DNA of 64,000 bases, taken from assembly GCA_018287875.1 (NCBI GenBank), contig JAGVVL010000002.1, positions 7,006,001-7,070,000 of the forward strand. Reading direction: 5' to 3'. Below the pieces are notes generated by a model. The model did not search any database, had not been told where the DNA came from, and was given only the letters and a program-made list of their open reading frames with translations. Source of the DNA: Nigrospora sphaerica (lineage: Eukaryota; Ascomycota; Sordariomycetes; Amphisphaeriales; Apiosporaceae). Shown in pieces: positions 11,717-24,036 of this stretch (the stretch's first letter is position 1; each line of letters starts with the position of its first letter). Both the position numbers and the translations under genes were made by a program.

Positions 11717-12445
11717 TTTGGCGGCAGGTGACTGATTACCTCTTCCTCAGGTAATACAAGTATGTATACTGGAACCGACTTTCCCACTGGCTGCGAGTCG
11801 CTCGGCAGAGGTTCCCTAAAGGCAAGCAGTACGGGTTGCCCCTTCCCTGCCCCATGTATCCGTCCATCGTGGCCGTATAAGTATGTGGTTACGCGGCGGG
11901 TGGTGGAGTAGTGGCTGAATTTAGCCTGAATGGCCCTCCCTCTTTCTCTGTCCCCTCCATTGCCCGGAGAAAGCTACCCCCAGATCCCCGTAAGCCCCAT
12001 CGCCGGAGCCCAGTAAGAGTCCTGGAGGAGCGCGGGGGGAGACACGATCAGTGGAGAGGGGCGTCGGGCCGAGACTACTTACCAACAGCCAGGGAATTAC
12101 TCGCTGGAACTGGAACTGCGGACGGGCATCACGGGGGAACTTGCCAAGGCTGAGGTATTGGCAACCACGCCGTGACCCACAACTGATACGCCTGCTTGGC
12201 ATACCCCGGCAAAACCCGTCCGCTGAAGAAAGAATACGCCCCTCCCGTACTCCGTAGCGGGCGTCTTCCTCCTACAGGCGAGGACATGAATCATATATAA
12301 TTTCTTGCTGCCACTCCTATTACATCACCGATTTGAGACCAAATGCTTATACGTTCGGTACAAGGGCTTCACTTTACACTGGTACATATGTCATGTGCCA
12401 CGGCCCCCTCGACAACCAGCGGGGCTTACGACCCCCCTCGTCCCG
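11717..12445. other. intergenic: GH43 promoter and P450 3' region
   Basis: It holds the GH43 upstream region with the XlnR-type site at 11920-11926. Two CreA-type SYGGRG matches are present: CTGGGG on the minus strand at 11978-11983 and GCGGGG at about 12031-12036. No gene is evident. Confidence 0.5.
11920..11926 (-). promoter_or_regulatory. XlnR/Xyr1-type GGCTAAA site upstream of the GH43 gene
   Basis: Read on the minus strand, which is the gene's sense strand, the sequence is GGCTAAA. It lies about 203 bases before the GH43 start codon. This is the classical binding motif of the xylanolytic activator XlnR/Xyr1/XLR-1. Position, orientation and gene type agree, but it is a single 7-base match. 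Confidence 0.5.
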
Positions 12446-14262
12446 CTACGATCGAATGCGAACGCGCAGTCCCTCGCTGCCCGGCTGCGGGCCTGGTGTT
12501 GCGTAGTCGGCGTGCATGTCCACGTCGGCCTTGGTCGTTTCGAAAAGCTCGAGCGTCGGGCCATCCTGGTGCGCCTTGGCGGCGTCGTACAGGTCGTACT
12601 TGCGGAAGATGCCGGCGGTGAAGGACTGCAGCTCCTGGTACGCGAGGTTGATGCCGATGCACTGCCGCGCGCCCTTGGAGAAGCTGAAGTTGTACCGCCG
12701 CAGCTCCGGGTTCTTGAGGTAGCGGTCCGGCCGGAACTCGTCGGGCTCCTCGTACAGGCCCGCGTGCCGGTTGATGATGGGCGCCGTCATGCCCACCGTC
12801 GTGCCCTGCGGGATGACGTGCGTCCGCCCGTCGGAGCTCTCGAGCACGAGGTCCTCGTCCGGCACCGCCCGGTCCTGCCGCCACGTGACGCCCGGGTACA
12901 GCCGAATGGCTTCCTGAATGACGGCGTTGAGCAGCGGCAGGCTGTCCAGCTTGGACGCTACGGGCAGCTGGTTCGGATCCGGCATCGCCTCTGCCAGCTC
13001 GGCCTTGAGCCGCATCAGCAGCGCCGGCGTGGACAGGAGCTCGTACATGATGGCCGCCAGCGTCGACGCCGTGGTTTCCGAGCCGGCAATGAGGATGACC
13101 ATGGCCTCGTCGGCGAGGCGCCACGTCGCCTTCTCGGCCGCCGGCATGTCGCTCTTCATGATCTCGTGGAAGATGGTCCGGCCTTCCGGCACTTCCTTGG
13201 CCGTCTGGAGCTTGTCGACGTCGGCCGTCAATTCCTGCCGTCCGCGTTAGCTTCCTGGCTTTGCGGGGGATACGAGGAGCGGTTGCCGGCAACCTACCTG
13301 CATAAACTCGATGAACACGCCGAGTTTGGGCACGAGCTTGACCATCAGGGACGAGGGCAGGGACGTCAACAAGAAGGAGAGCCAGTACAGGTGATTGGGC
13401 AGGTGGGCGACGCGCTGCGGCGTCATGACGTCGAAGAAGGCGGCGTTGCAGTCCTCCTGGTCGAGGCACTTGTCGCCGTCGCCCAGGGCGTAGGCCTGGA
13501 TGATGTCCTTGGTCGCCGCGCGGATGGGCCGGTTCATGTTGACGGGAGCCCCGGCCCCGGCCCAGCCGTCCATACGGCGCAAGAGGTGGGCTAGCGTGTC
13601 GTTGACCATGGGCTCGAGCCGCCGCACGTTCCGCTGCGAGAAGAAGGGGTTCAACGCCGCCCGCCGGTTGCGGTGCAGGTCGTGGTCCTTGGTCGCGATG
13701 ATGGACCCGGGCGCCTGCACAAGCCGCAGCACCGTCTCGGGCCGCTCACGCCGCAGCTTGGGCGACTGCGAGTACAGCTTGTCGATGAAGGCCGGGTCGT
13801 TACTGAAGGGGACCGTTATTGTGGCTGCACGCGACCGGCAGCAGTGGGAAGGACGTACACATGCAAACTGTTCGGCCTTATGCGTACCACGGGACCTGGT
13901 CCATCAAGTCTGTGAGATCAAAATGGCCCCCCCCCAAGGATACCGAGATAAGATGGCTACGTACCGTATTTCCGGTGCATCTCCTCGACCACGAAGACAT
14001 ACTGGCCGCCGCGGACCAGGTCATGGTAGCCGGCGTACCACGTGGTGAGTGCTGTAAAGAGCCGTCCCATCAGCACCAAGCATCCCATGTTTCCCTCCCT
14101 GATTGAATACTCACCTGCAAGCTTCGGGCCTGGGAACTTTGCCAGGGGGCTGAAGTATAGACGGTAGACGGCCACGCTCACGACGTAACACGCCAATGCC
14201 ATGAGCAGCCCCGGCACATGGGGCTGCAGGGACGACCAACTGAGCTCGTAACTGAGCGCCAT
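12446..14262 (-). CDS. cytochrome P450 monooxygenase
   Basis: A microsomal haem-thiolate monooxygenase. Exons in gene order: 14262-14115, 14051-13965, 13895-13859, 13802-13298 and 13234-12446, giving 521 residues with consistent phases. The 37-base third exon encodes only the [11 protein letters not shown] stretch. An N-terminal anchor ([21 protein letters not shown]) is followed by the proline hinge KFPGPKLA. The I-helix motif is AGSETTAS, the K-helix ExxR is EAIRL, the PERF-type segment is FRPDRY, and the haem loop is [10 protein letters not shown]. The early region ([31 protein letters not shown]) resembles the trichodiene-oxygenase/CYP58-like group of fungal P450s, known for secondary metabolism and detoxification. 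No biosynthetic core gene is nearby, so substrate and role are unknown. Confidence 0.92.
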
Positions 14263-14811
14263 TGGCGCTGGTAGGGGGGAGGTGGGTTATTGCAGGCCTT
14301 GCGAGCCACGGACCCAAACAGACTATAGTTACTTGGATGCACGCGTGGTAACACGCCAAGTATATGAAATGCATTCCGGATCATGAAGGGCAAGGGAAAC
14401 TCGGGAGTCAAACGCCTTATAGCGGCAAAGCGAACATGAGTTCACCAAGACGGGGCACGCGTGCTACAAGGGTCACCGACTCAGACGGAAAGGGGCTGAA
14501 ACAAAAAGAGGGCATCGTTTGAACGTACTAAAAGCGCTAGCCAAACCGACGTGACTCGTCTAAGTAGAAGGGTAAGATGAAACCTGCACACTCTCACGAA
14601 CCCTCCCCTTAGCGCCGTCGGCCAGCACTTGATACCGTCGGAATACCACTCCGCTCGGGCGCTGCCGATCTCTGTTCGGATGTACAGAGCCCCGGCAGTG
14701 GTGCTGAGCTACTCCGTACCCACCCGGGTGGTGGGTCCCGCAAAATACGGACCCTCCCGCTGAAGGCGCTCGGCAGCGGAACTGGCATGGCCAGGAACAT
14801 ACTCAAGGTAC
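14263..14811. other. intergenic between P450 and dynamin-like gene
   Basis: This holds the P450 upstream region and the 3' end of the dynamin-like gene. No gene is visible. Confidence 0.6.
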
Positions 14812-17468
14812 TTAGCCCCTCAGAACCTTGAGGGCGGCTTCCAGGCTCTGCATCTCCGTCGTCAGCTTCTCGCGCTGGCCGCGAGTCATGCTGTCCTCGC
14901 CCGCAATCATTTCCAACCGCACGTCGTCCATGCCCAGGATGGACTCGGGCCCGAAGATGTGCAGCGGGCTGCCCCGGCCATGCAGCAGGTCGTGGTCGAC
15001 GACCTGCTGGCAGATGGTGTCTACGAAGCGCCTGCGCGAGACCCCGTAGTAGCTCTTGAGGACGTCGTGGATGTCCTCGCAGACCTGCTGCCCGTTGGCC
15101 TTGTCGGCCGTGAAGGCGAGCAGCTGCTGGATGGACATCATGGGCGTCGACTCGGATTCGTCGTCCTCCTGCTTGGGCGCGACGGCGAACTTCTTCAGCG
15201 ACGCGCCGAGGCGTCCCGCGCGCGCCCTTTGCAGCTTCGCCCTCCCGCATTAGCCATTGGCCCCAAAGCTGTGGTTCGCTGAGCGTGGTGTCCAGCACGC
15301 GCAGGCCGGCACGACGGGAACGAAGAGCGGCGGGAGTGCAACGGCGGGGACTCGTGCTGGAAGGGACCCAAGGAGAACACCAGACGCCACTTACCTTCTT
15401 GTTGAAGAAGTCGTTGTACGTCATGGGGTTTCTCTCGCGCTCAATGTCCAGAAGGAACCGGGCGCGTTCCATGGCCTGCTTGTAGGCCGCGCACAGCTCG
15501 TCCAGGAGGAGGCTGTCCCAGAGGTTCTCACGTACCTGGTCGTCCGGGCACGTCTCGTGGATGAGCTCGGTGACGAAGTGGTGGACAATGAGGATGGCCT
15601 GGCTGACGTGCTGCATCACCAAAGGCTCCCACTTCTTGGATTGCTCCTTGAACGTCGTGGCCAGGATCGAACCGCTGAACTGTTGGCAGGTTAGGAGCCC
15701 AGCCATGGATCCACGCCAAAGGACGGTTTTGGTTCACTCACAGTGCCGAGCTCGGGGCCTTTGCTCGAATGGAAGACATCCTGGATGTGCTTCATAATGT
15801 CGTCCGTCTGAGCCTCCGGGCATTCCCAGTCGTCGGCCAGGATATCGGCGAGCTCTGGATAGTCTTCAACCGTCAATCCATGATGGAGCTCGTTGCCGCC
15901 TTCTTCGGGAAACTCGTTCCCGTCGTCGCCCGAGGCCTCAAAGTTCCGCATGTGTCCACGGTGGTAAAAGAGACGCGAAAAGACATCGTTGGCCTCGATG
16001 ATGCGCGTAATCAGCTTCATCTCGGGCTTCTCGGTGAAGATTTTGTCGCCCGTGTAATACGCATTGAGTGCGTACTCGGTGATGGACTGAAATCGAGTGC
16101 TGAGACGGCCCAAGAAGAGCCGCTGGGCATTAGGTTCGCTTCGAGAGGCGCCCATGCCCTCGAGACGTTTGCGACACTCCAGCAGCCGCTTCGATATGTC
16201 GCTCTTGACGTTGGGGAACTCCTGCTTGGCAATATCCAGCAGCAAGCGGCTCAGGTGCTTTGTCAGGGCCTCGATTCCGACCCGACCGCTGCTCCGGATC
16301 TTGTTCCAGGGACTGCCGGCGAAGAACAGGCGCTCGGCCTCGTGGCGCTGTTGGAGACTGGACTTGTAGTCATCGGCGCTTCGGTTCTTCACCACTGTGT
16401 AGCCAAGACTCAGATCGTTGCGGTTGCCGTTGACCAGATCCAGGACGGCCTGTTGTGTGGCTCTTTCCGTGGCGAGATCCGGCTTCGTCAGGACACCCAT
16501 GGTCCGTTTGCCCTCAGGGTCGGCTTCTTTCGCCAGCTTCAGGATCTCCTGTGTCGCAATATCCACCGTGCAGGGGACTATAACTAGAATGCTAACAGGG
16601 GCGGTCAGCCTGGGTAGGTTCGACCGAGAGAACAGGGAAGCGCAAAGCTCACATGGTTCGGCTGTCTTTCATATAGCGCTTGACCATGTTCCGCACAAGG
16701 ACAATGTCGTTGTCGGTTGTCAATCCTACGAGCTTCTGTTAGTCCACCCTGGATCATCGTGGGCATCCCGGAGACGTACCGGGGGTGGAGGCTCGAAAGA
16801 TGCCAGGGACGTCGATGACCGTGAGATGGTCACCCTAGGTGAAAGCTTAGTAAGCGGTTCCTACAAACGGAAGTCAGGCAGCATACGTTGGGTCGAGTGA
16901 TGTCAATCTTGAGGGTGTCTTCACTGAAAGTAGTCACGCCCGCGTCTATATCGGTATCGCCAATCTCCCTGATTCCCATGGCAGCGTTGGCCTGTTCGGC
17001 TCAGTCAGCAAGTGAACAATGCATCATACGTTCCCACTCGCCTCTTTAAAAACTTGCGCAAAATCCGCCCCGTCGATTGCCGGCACCCTGCGTCGAAACT
17101 TCTTGAGCTTCTCCTTGAGGACGGAATCGGCATGCGGGCGGGGTACGATGGAAATCTTGACGCCGTCCTGAGAACCACGACGAACTGTGATCTGCGTGGC
17201 GTAGCGCGTACAGAGGCCCGGCGCGCGGGGGAATGAGAATCCCGTCAAGCTCTCCAACACAGAGCTCTTTCCCGAGCTTTGGTCTCCCACCACGACCAGC
17301 TGTTCCCAACGTCAGCTCGGTGACTCACGGCGAAGGGACGTAGTCGAGGCAGACCTGAGGCAGCGGGACTATCGTTCCGATGTTTAGTTCCCGGAGGCTG
17401 TCGATCTTGGAGAGTAGAACACGATTGCCCAGCCCACTGGGCGTGTTGTCTTGGGTGTCAATACCCAT
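14812..17468 (-). CDS. dynamin/Mx-like large GTPase
   Basis: A membrane-remodelling or Mx-like GTPase. Exons: 17468-17355, 17299-17030 (or 17042), 16991-16887, 16834-16780, 16725-16653, 16591-15742, 15679-15395 and 15234-14812, giving about 720-724 residues. The GTPase domain is complete: G1 GDQSSGKSS, switch threonines in VTTFSEDT, G3 DVPG and G4 TKPD. A stalk follows, with FSGSILATTFKEQSKKW and PMTYNDFF. The C-terminal 140 residues form a GTPase effector domain (ICQQVVDHDLL, EKLTTEMQSLEAAL). There is no pleckstrin or proline-rich domain, so this is the Vps1/Mx-type layout rather than classical dynamin. The second intron can be read as GC-AG (GAG|gcgagt), giving the family-like junction KEANAAMGI, or as GT-AG 12 bases further on. 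The cellular role is not predictable. Confidence 0.9.
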
Positions 17469-18502
17469 CTTACTATGGTGCCTCCTGAGACCCGTGGGCG
17501 GAGGAAGAGGTGATAAGCTGAGTACGATGTGAGAAATCCTGTGTAGCAATTAACGGTGGGATTTTGTGAAGGCCAAGTCTGGGCTCATGCCTCTTTATAT
17601 AACCACCCAGCTATCAACTCCTTAAGTGCTGTCGGCATGCTGTTTGCTGGTTCGGAAAGCTTCTGATTTCCCTGAAGCACCCGGCGTTCAATGGAACCCT
17701 CCGACGGGACGCGGCTTCTTTAGTCCATGGTGCTTGGTGTCATGGCCAATGAGGGCTTGCGCAAAAGATGGTGACGTGTGAGGGCACCTGAGCCGCGAAC
17801 CGACTCGTCCGGAGCAAGACAGGCTCACACGCAGGCTCCCGTATCCGACACAAGTTTGCCTGAGTTTACAGACAGGTTCGTTTGTGACTTTCTGGGGGGG
17901 CCCATGTCCCCGTTGGTAGCTCCAGGTGCTGGGACCAGCGTCTTCGAGAGATTTCGCATCGGTCAGTCAAATTATCGGTACCGGATGTGTTGGTCATCAC
18001 GAAGCAAAGAGCTTCATAGCTCGGTATGCGTTTGGGTCGGGTAACAGTAGCTGGATAATCCATGGATGCGTCATGATTTGTAATTCGAGAAATAGAAGAA
18101 TCCTGCTACGAGGACCCGGAGACCTATTCCTTGACTGGTATCACAACAGGGAAAGTCCTATCAATAGGTCGAGTGGTCATGATCTGGCCAGCCTTCGTGG
18201 CCTGCAGGTACCCTGTTCAGGAATGATTGGCCTCTTACGGTGGGAAATGCGTTGCGATCAAACGGAAATCTTTGAAGGCCTTGCCGGGACGCAAACGTTG
18301 ACAGGTAGGTAGCCTTGCTTACAAACGCGACCTACAGGGTGCCTTCTCTAAAAGGCAGAGATTTCGTTTGGAGCTTGTTGGGGTTGTGGTGACGGCGGTT
18401 TCACTCAGTAGAGAGAAAATATTCGGTTATGGTAAAGGGTATAATTACAGAGTACCGATTCAATGCCACACCGGCCGGGGGGGCATATCATTCTATTCCA
18501 CC
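17469..18502. other. intergenic, dynamin-like promoter and MEF2 3' region
   Basis: It contains the upstream region of the dynamin-like gene and the 3' flank of MEF2. A plus-strand open frame at 17926-18312 has no recognisable features and is not called. Confidence 0.5.
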
Positions 18503-21104
18503 TCAGAGATCCTTCTCTCGAGGCCCAGTGACCTTGACGAAAGTATCCAGAGCCATTGTCATTGAGTGCCTGCCAGCGGTCTTGCTCCTCAGGACGTTGT
18601 CGTACCCAAGCATCTCTTTGAGAGGCACCCGCGCCACGATGTCGAGCATACGCATGCTTCCCTGCCTGCTTTCACGCAGTGTCGTCTGAAACTCGTACGG
18701 ATCGGGGGGCGCATAGATGTCGGCCACGTCAATCCGGTTCCTGCCGTCGTCCACCGCGGCGAGAGCGTCACGCGCCTCGAGAACCTGTCCACCCCGGGCC
18801 GAATGCAGATCATGCTGGATAGTGTTGGCCACGGCTTCGGGGCAAGTGATGGTCACGTGCATGACGGGCTCGAGGATACCAATGGCGCCATTGTTGTGTG
18901 CTTCTTTGAGGGCCGTTTTGACAGCCTGGTTTGCGACGCGGACGTAGTGCCCCGGCGGTGCTGGCCCAAAATAGTCGGTGGAGCCATCGACGGTGATGGT
19001 GACAAGACACTGATTGAGAGGCGCGTGCCGCCGCGGACCGACGGCCATGGCAGCCATGGCCCCGGTCACCAGATTCGGCTTGAACTCGGAAAGTTCCATG
19101 TTGCTTTCATCGAGACCCGAGAAAACGACTTTGATGATGTTACCATCTCTTTCGGTTTCCGACCTGGCCAGTGCTTCAAACTCGTCCATATCCAGAGGCT
19201 CCAGCTTGGCACTGCAGGCGACCTTTCCCACCTTGCCCGCAATCACCTTGTCGACCACCACGTGATGAGCCCTTGTAGGGACAGTCACACACTCCTTGTA
19301 CTCGACTTGAATGTCGCCCCAGTGGGCCTGGGCCTTGTAGTGGTTCTCAAGTCGATCCCTTGCCACCTCCAGGTGCAGGGTGCCCATACCCGAGAGTGTG
19401 AACTCTTCCGCCTTGTCGTTATATTGCCATCTAATGCTTGGGTCCTCCCTCGACAGATTGTCTAGGGCGGTCTCGAGGTGCCTCATACCCGAATTGGAAG
19501 TAGGATGTAGGACCTGGAAAGCCACTGCTGGAGGGATATCGGGCGGCCGAACCTTGATGGAGCCGATTTCGGTGTTTGGGGTCTTGTTGCCAGCGAGGGC
19601 CATCATTGTGTCACCCGTGCGTGCCTTCTTCAGACCTGTCAGGGCTCCTATCTGACCGGGGGCGAGATCGGGGATTTCGATATGATCCTTTGCCGATATT
19701 TGCAGGATGTTCATCGGGCGTTCGAACTCTTGCAAGTTGGAATTCCACAAGGGAGTGTTCTTCTTGAGGAGTCCTTGGTAGTTGCGCACCCAGGTAAGCA
19801 TACCCCTGTTGGGGTCATTTACCACCTTGAAAACGGAAGCCAGTGCTTCCACCTGCGTTGCCTCTTTCTTCGAGGCCTTGGTATTGCGTGCGGAAGAAGC
19901 CTCCAGCACCTTGCTCAAGGGTTGTGTGTTAGAGCCAACGCGAACGTTGATTTCAGGACGGTCTCGAGGGCTCGGCAGATAATCGATGACGGCGTCCAGC
20001 AAGGGCTTGACGCCGATGTTCTTCAGGCTTGAGCCGGCAAAGACCGGGATCACCGAGGCTTCGCCGTCGCTGATGACGCGGCGTATGGCGGCCTTGATGG
20101 CGTCGCTGGAGACCTCGCCCCCCTGTTCCGTCCACAGCTCGAGCAGTTTCTCGTCGTGCTCGCAGAGCTGCTCAACGAGTTTTTCTCGAGCCAGCTGGAT
20201 CTCGGCCGCGAAAGGGGGGATCTTTTGGGAAAGAGCCTCCAGCCCGCTCTCCTTGGCGCCATTTGCCCAACTGACGACGGAGCCGGTGGCCACATCCACG
20301 ACGCCTTTGATGGTATCGTTCTCCCACCAGGGAATCTGGCAAACCAAAGGCATTCCGTGGAGCTTTGTGCCGATATCCTGAATCGACTTTTTGAAAGAGG
20401 CCCCATCTCGGTCGAGCTTGTTGACCAGGATGATCCGAGGTACCTTGAACTCTTGGGCCGAGGCCCAAACCCTCTCCGTGTGGGCTTCAACACCTTCGAC
20501 GCCATCCATAACACACACAGCCCCGTCGAGAACAGGAATACAGCGCTCGACTTCGAATCTGAAATCGACGTGTCCTGGCGTGTCGATGAGGTTGATGATG
20601 TGCTCTAGGGTCTCTGGGCTCAGGCGCTCTGGGGGTGGCCACTTGAAAGTGATGGCGGCCGACTGGATAGTGATACCCCTCTTCATCTCCATGGGGAGGA
20701 AGTCGGTGACGGTGTTGCCGGTGTCGACATCTGTGGCGGTCAGCACCGGTATAGTACAAAGTATAGCACGGTGGGTTCTGGCTGCCGGGAGAACTCACTT
20801 CCCAAGTGTCTCGTGGCGCCGCTGTTGAAGAGCATTGCCTCGGTGGTCGTTGTTTTGCCCTAAGGGGAGGAAGGTCAACATGGTACAACACGATAGGCGG
20901 CCCAGTAGAACGTACGGCATCGACGTGAGCCACAATGCCTATGTTCCGAATGGTGTCAAGTACAGGATCACGCTTGCGGGCTGGGGACGCCGCCGACATG
21001 AGCCTGCGGCCGGCCAGGCTGGCGGCAAACCTCGCCGGCAGTGGCCATGATGCGACCGGGCCGTTGCGTCTCACGGAAGCCCTTGCGAAAGCGCACAAGC
21101 TCAT
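18503..21104 (-). CDS. MEF2: mitochondrial ribosome-releasing factor 2 (EF-G2mt)
   Basis: A translational GTPase that, with ribosome recycling factor, splits mitochondrial post-termination ribosomes. Exons: 21104-20916, 20859-20799 and 20730-18503, giving 825 residues. The N terminus is an Arg/Ala/Ser-rich presequence of about 40 residues with almost no acidic residues, which fits mitochondrial import. G-domain motifs: G1 spans the first intron as AHVDA + GKTTTTE, then the switch-1 element MKRGITIQSAA, G3 DTPGHVDF and G4 NKLD. Domains II-V follow with MGTLHLEVARDRLE and CPEAVANTIQHDL-type sequence, and the C-terminal MLGYDNVLRSKTAGR is typical of EF-G. The distal position of the long linker insertions separates it from the elongating MEF1; I place it as MEF2 with good but not absolute certainty. 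It is divergent from VPS17. Confidence 0.9.
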
Positions 21105-22066
21105 CTTTGTAGATGTGGGAAACAGTAGATGCTGAAGCCGTTGCTAATGCAGGGCCATTGAGTGTGGGGACAGGGCGCATCTAGAGGACGTATCCAGTGG
21201 GCGTCTCGGATATAATGGGTCTCAACAACACTGGATTCTTCACATTCACCCACTCAGTACAACGGTGATGGCGAACGAATTCCACTCCAGAATCGAACGG
21301 CCCGCCGCATGTGGGTTTTCCCATCTGAACATCCCAACAGGCAGTGTGCGCGTAAGGCGTCGTCCCGGCGCAAAGAAAAGGCCCGTCGGAGACCCGTACG
21401 ACGGTCCTGTCCCGTATCGATAACAGCCAGACGCCTGGGAACCTGCTGGAGTCGCGCACAGACCGTCCAGGGCTCCTTCCGTTGACAGCAGCGGCAAGAC
21501 CCAACACCGTTCTGATTGGGCTCCCGGATATACGTACCTCTTTTTACGGATGACTATTCGGAAGGAAGCAAGGCGGACAGGCGCAATCATGGATACTTGC
21601 TTGTTGGGTGCCTAGTTCAGGTAAAGTAGGTTAAGTACTTAGGTCATGTAGGCGTAGATGTATGAACATAATAGATGTTCAAAGCAGTTGGAGCGTGATT
21701 TAAACGGATACTTGATCGCATCGTCACAATTGTTGGCTGCCCAAATTTCACAATTTCTGGTCAAGCTGGTGATGCGCGCCCGAGACCGCAAGTGAGCATC
21801 TCGGTCGCAGTAGCTGTGTCCTCTTCTCTCGGGCCCAATTCCCCTTCCTCAGCCAACACGGAGGAGGCACCACGAAGCAAAGCAGCCATCCATCCACCCC
21901 CTCGGTCTATGGCTGGTCGGCTCCGTCCCCCCTAGACCCCCCACTAGAACCACGTCCAGGTCCTGACCATCGATCCATCTTCTCTGTCAACGTCATACAC
22001 GCTCGCGATCGACTCTATTCCCACCACGCCCCGAACTCCGATCTGCTGAGCCGAAGGACCAACGCC
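21105..22066. other. divergent intergenic region, MEF2 / VPS17
   Basis: This stretch carries both 5' regions. The roughly 200 bases before VPS17 are C/T-rich, as usual for fungal leaders. No gene is evident. Confidence 0.6.
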
Positions 22067-24036
22067 ATGGACTACCGCTCGTCACTGGCCGACGATGAGC
22101 ATTCGGCCGGCTGGGGTTCCCCTCCGGCCTCGCCGCACCGCAACCCGCCCGCCCAATACGGCTCGCTGGCTAGCGAGGCCACCTACGGCTACGACGCAGG
22201 CCAGAACCCGAGCAACGGCATGCAGCACGATGACCCGGCCGCCAATGCCTTTGCGCAACCTAGTACGGCGAGTAGCACGACCGCGGTGAGCGAGTACGCC
22301 CCGTCGCAGACGTACGAAGACTCGCAGCAGTCTGGCTTCGGTGCCCCGTCTCAGCAGGACTATGGCACCGAAACACCGGGATTTGGAGCTGGAAACGACG
22401 CGGCGCAACAACAACAACAACAACAGCAGCAGCAGCAGCAGCAGCACTCGCAGCAACAGGGGCAGGCCCAGGATGCTGGCATGGCAGCTGGGCAGCAGAG
22501 TCAGCAGCCACAAGCGCGAAAACCGACATACCCTCAGTACAAGCTCCAGGCCAAGATCACGGGCCTCGAGCGCACCGGCAGAAAAGACCCCATTCTCAGG
22601 TTTGATGTTCACGTACAGCTTTCCCTTCTGAGCGCTTCATCCGGCAACCCGAGCTAACCCCGCCCTGCCAGACAAATATCCCTAGGTTCCGTACCACCCA
22701 GTTCCGCGATGTGCGCCGCCTTCACTCCGAATTCGTCAAGCTTGCCGACCACTTGATATCTGCGAACCCGGATGCCTTCGTTCCCGCCGTGCCGCCGGCG
22801 CTGACATCGGCCGGCGCGGGCACCGACGAGGATGAGGCGCGCGTCAAGGCATTGATGCAGCGGTGGCTCAACTATGTGTGCAGCAACGAGACTCTGATGA
22901 AGGACGAAGAGATGGTCTTGTTTGTCGAGAGCGACTTTGGCTACAGTCCTATGGTGAAGATGAAGCAGCCGGCCACGGGCGTGCGCAGGAAGCTGCTCAA
23001 ACAGTTTGCCCCTCCTCCCGACGACACCCCGGAGCTCTCGGAGGCTCGGCCCATCGTAAAGCTGTTCTATCTCGGCTCAATGGATGCCGGGCACAAGGTT
23101 GACAAGCTCGTCAAGGCCCGGCGAGGTAGGCGGTCCTTGATTGACGACCCAGGAATCAGCAACTAACATGATGACGTAGGACTCGGCCTTGCCGAATCCG
23201 ACTTCGGGGTCAAGCTTGGGGGAATGAACGTGCAGGAACCGCACCAAGGCCTGGCAAACGCGTACCGCAAACTGGGCAAGGTCGTACAGACGGTGGGCGA
23301 CTGCCACGCGGCACAAGCTACGGCCGAAGCTACGACCATTGGCGATCCCTTCCAATACCACTCCCAGGATGCCTTCATCGTGAAGGAGACTCTTACCAAC
23401 CGCCAGCTGCTGATACGGGAGTTTCTGCAAGCTCAGGAGAGCACGCGCAGCAGACTGAATGCTGCGGACCGTCTCAAGGCCAGCTCCAACGTTCGCCGCG
23501 AGAAGGTGGACGAGGCCATCACGGCCCTTGACGAAGCTCGGCAGCACGAGCTTGAGCTGATGCAAAAGACGTCGCGCGTTACGCAGCACCTCGTCCATGA
23601 GAAGCGCAAGTGGTTTGCACGTACCGCGGCCGACCTTCGCATGAGCATTCGCGAATTCGTCCTGCGCGAGATCGAGGCGGAGCGTCGCACCCTCGCCCTC
23701 CTGGAGAGCGTGCGTCCCGATATTCGGGCTATAGATTCGTCCGGCGGCCTCAGCAGACTGGGACGTGAATCTCATCCTGCGGCCCGTCGTGCCAGCATGG
23801 CCGCCAGCCAGGGACCCAAGGGCGATGCTTGGAGCGGCGTGCCGCGGCGCACGGACAACCTCAACAGGAGCATCACGGGCAGCATCATGTCCAACGTTGC
23901 CGAAGACGTGGACGAGAACGAAGAGGCCGGTCCCAAGCCGGCCAGCAGGGGCTTGAGTGGCTTGACCGAGGAAGACGATGAGGATCGGGTGGATGCCCGA
24001 AATGCTGCGAGCCGATTGGCAACGAGCACATTCTGA
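22067..24036 (+). CDS. VPS17: retromer sorting nexin Vps17 (PX-BAR)
   Basis: A component of the Vps5-Vps17 membrane-binding half of retromer, which recycles cargo receptors from endosomes to the Golgi. Exons: 22067-22612, 22672-23125 and 23180-24036, giving 618 residues. The N-terminal 150 residues are disordered, rich in Ser, Pro and Gln, and include a 13-residue polyglutamine run (residues 114-126). The PX domain runs from about residue 155 to 290, with ITGLERTGRKDPILRFDV, RFRTTQFRDVRRLHSEF and the Vps17-typical FVESDFGYSPM. The BAR domain, about residues 310-560, is helical and charged (HEKRKWFARTAADLRMSIREF region). An acidic Ser-rich tail ends the protein. Splice phases are consistent. 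Confidence 0.93.
22406..22444 (+). repeat. CAA/CAG trinucleotide run (polyglutamine in VPS17)
   Basis: Thirteen consecutive CAA or CAG codons lie in the disordered N terminus of VPS17. The CAA block comes first and the CAG block second. It is probably length-variable between strains. Confidence 0.9.

Noticed and set aside
12305..13594. 429-codon plus-strand open frame opposite the first P450
   Set aside because: It is a shadow of the P450 coding exons, low in complexity and without domains.
10922..13600. GH43 and P450 as part of a biosynthetic gene cluster
   Set aside because: No polyketide, peptide or terpene synthase, transporter or cluster regulator is nearby. The surrounding genes are housekeeping.
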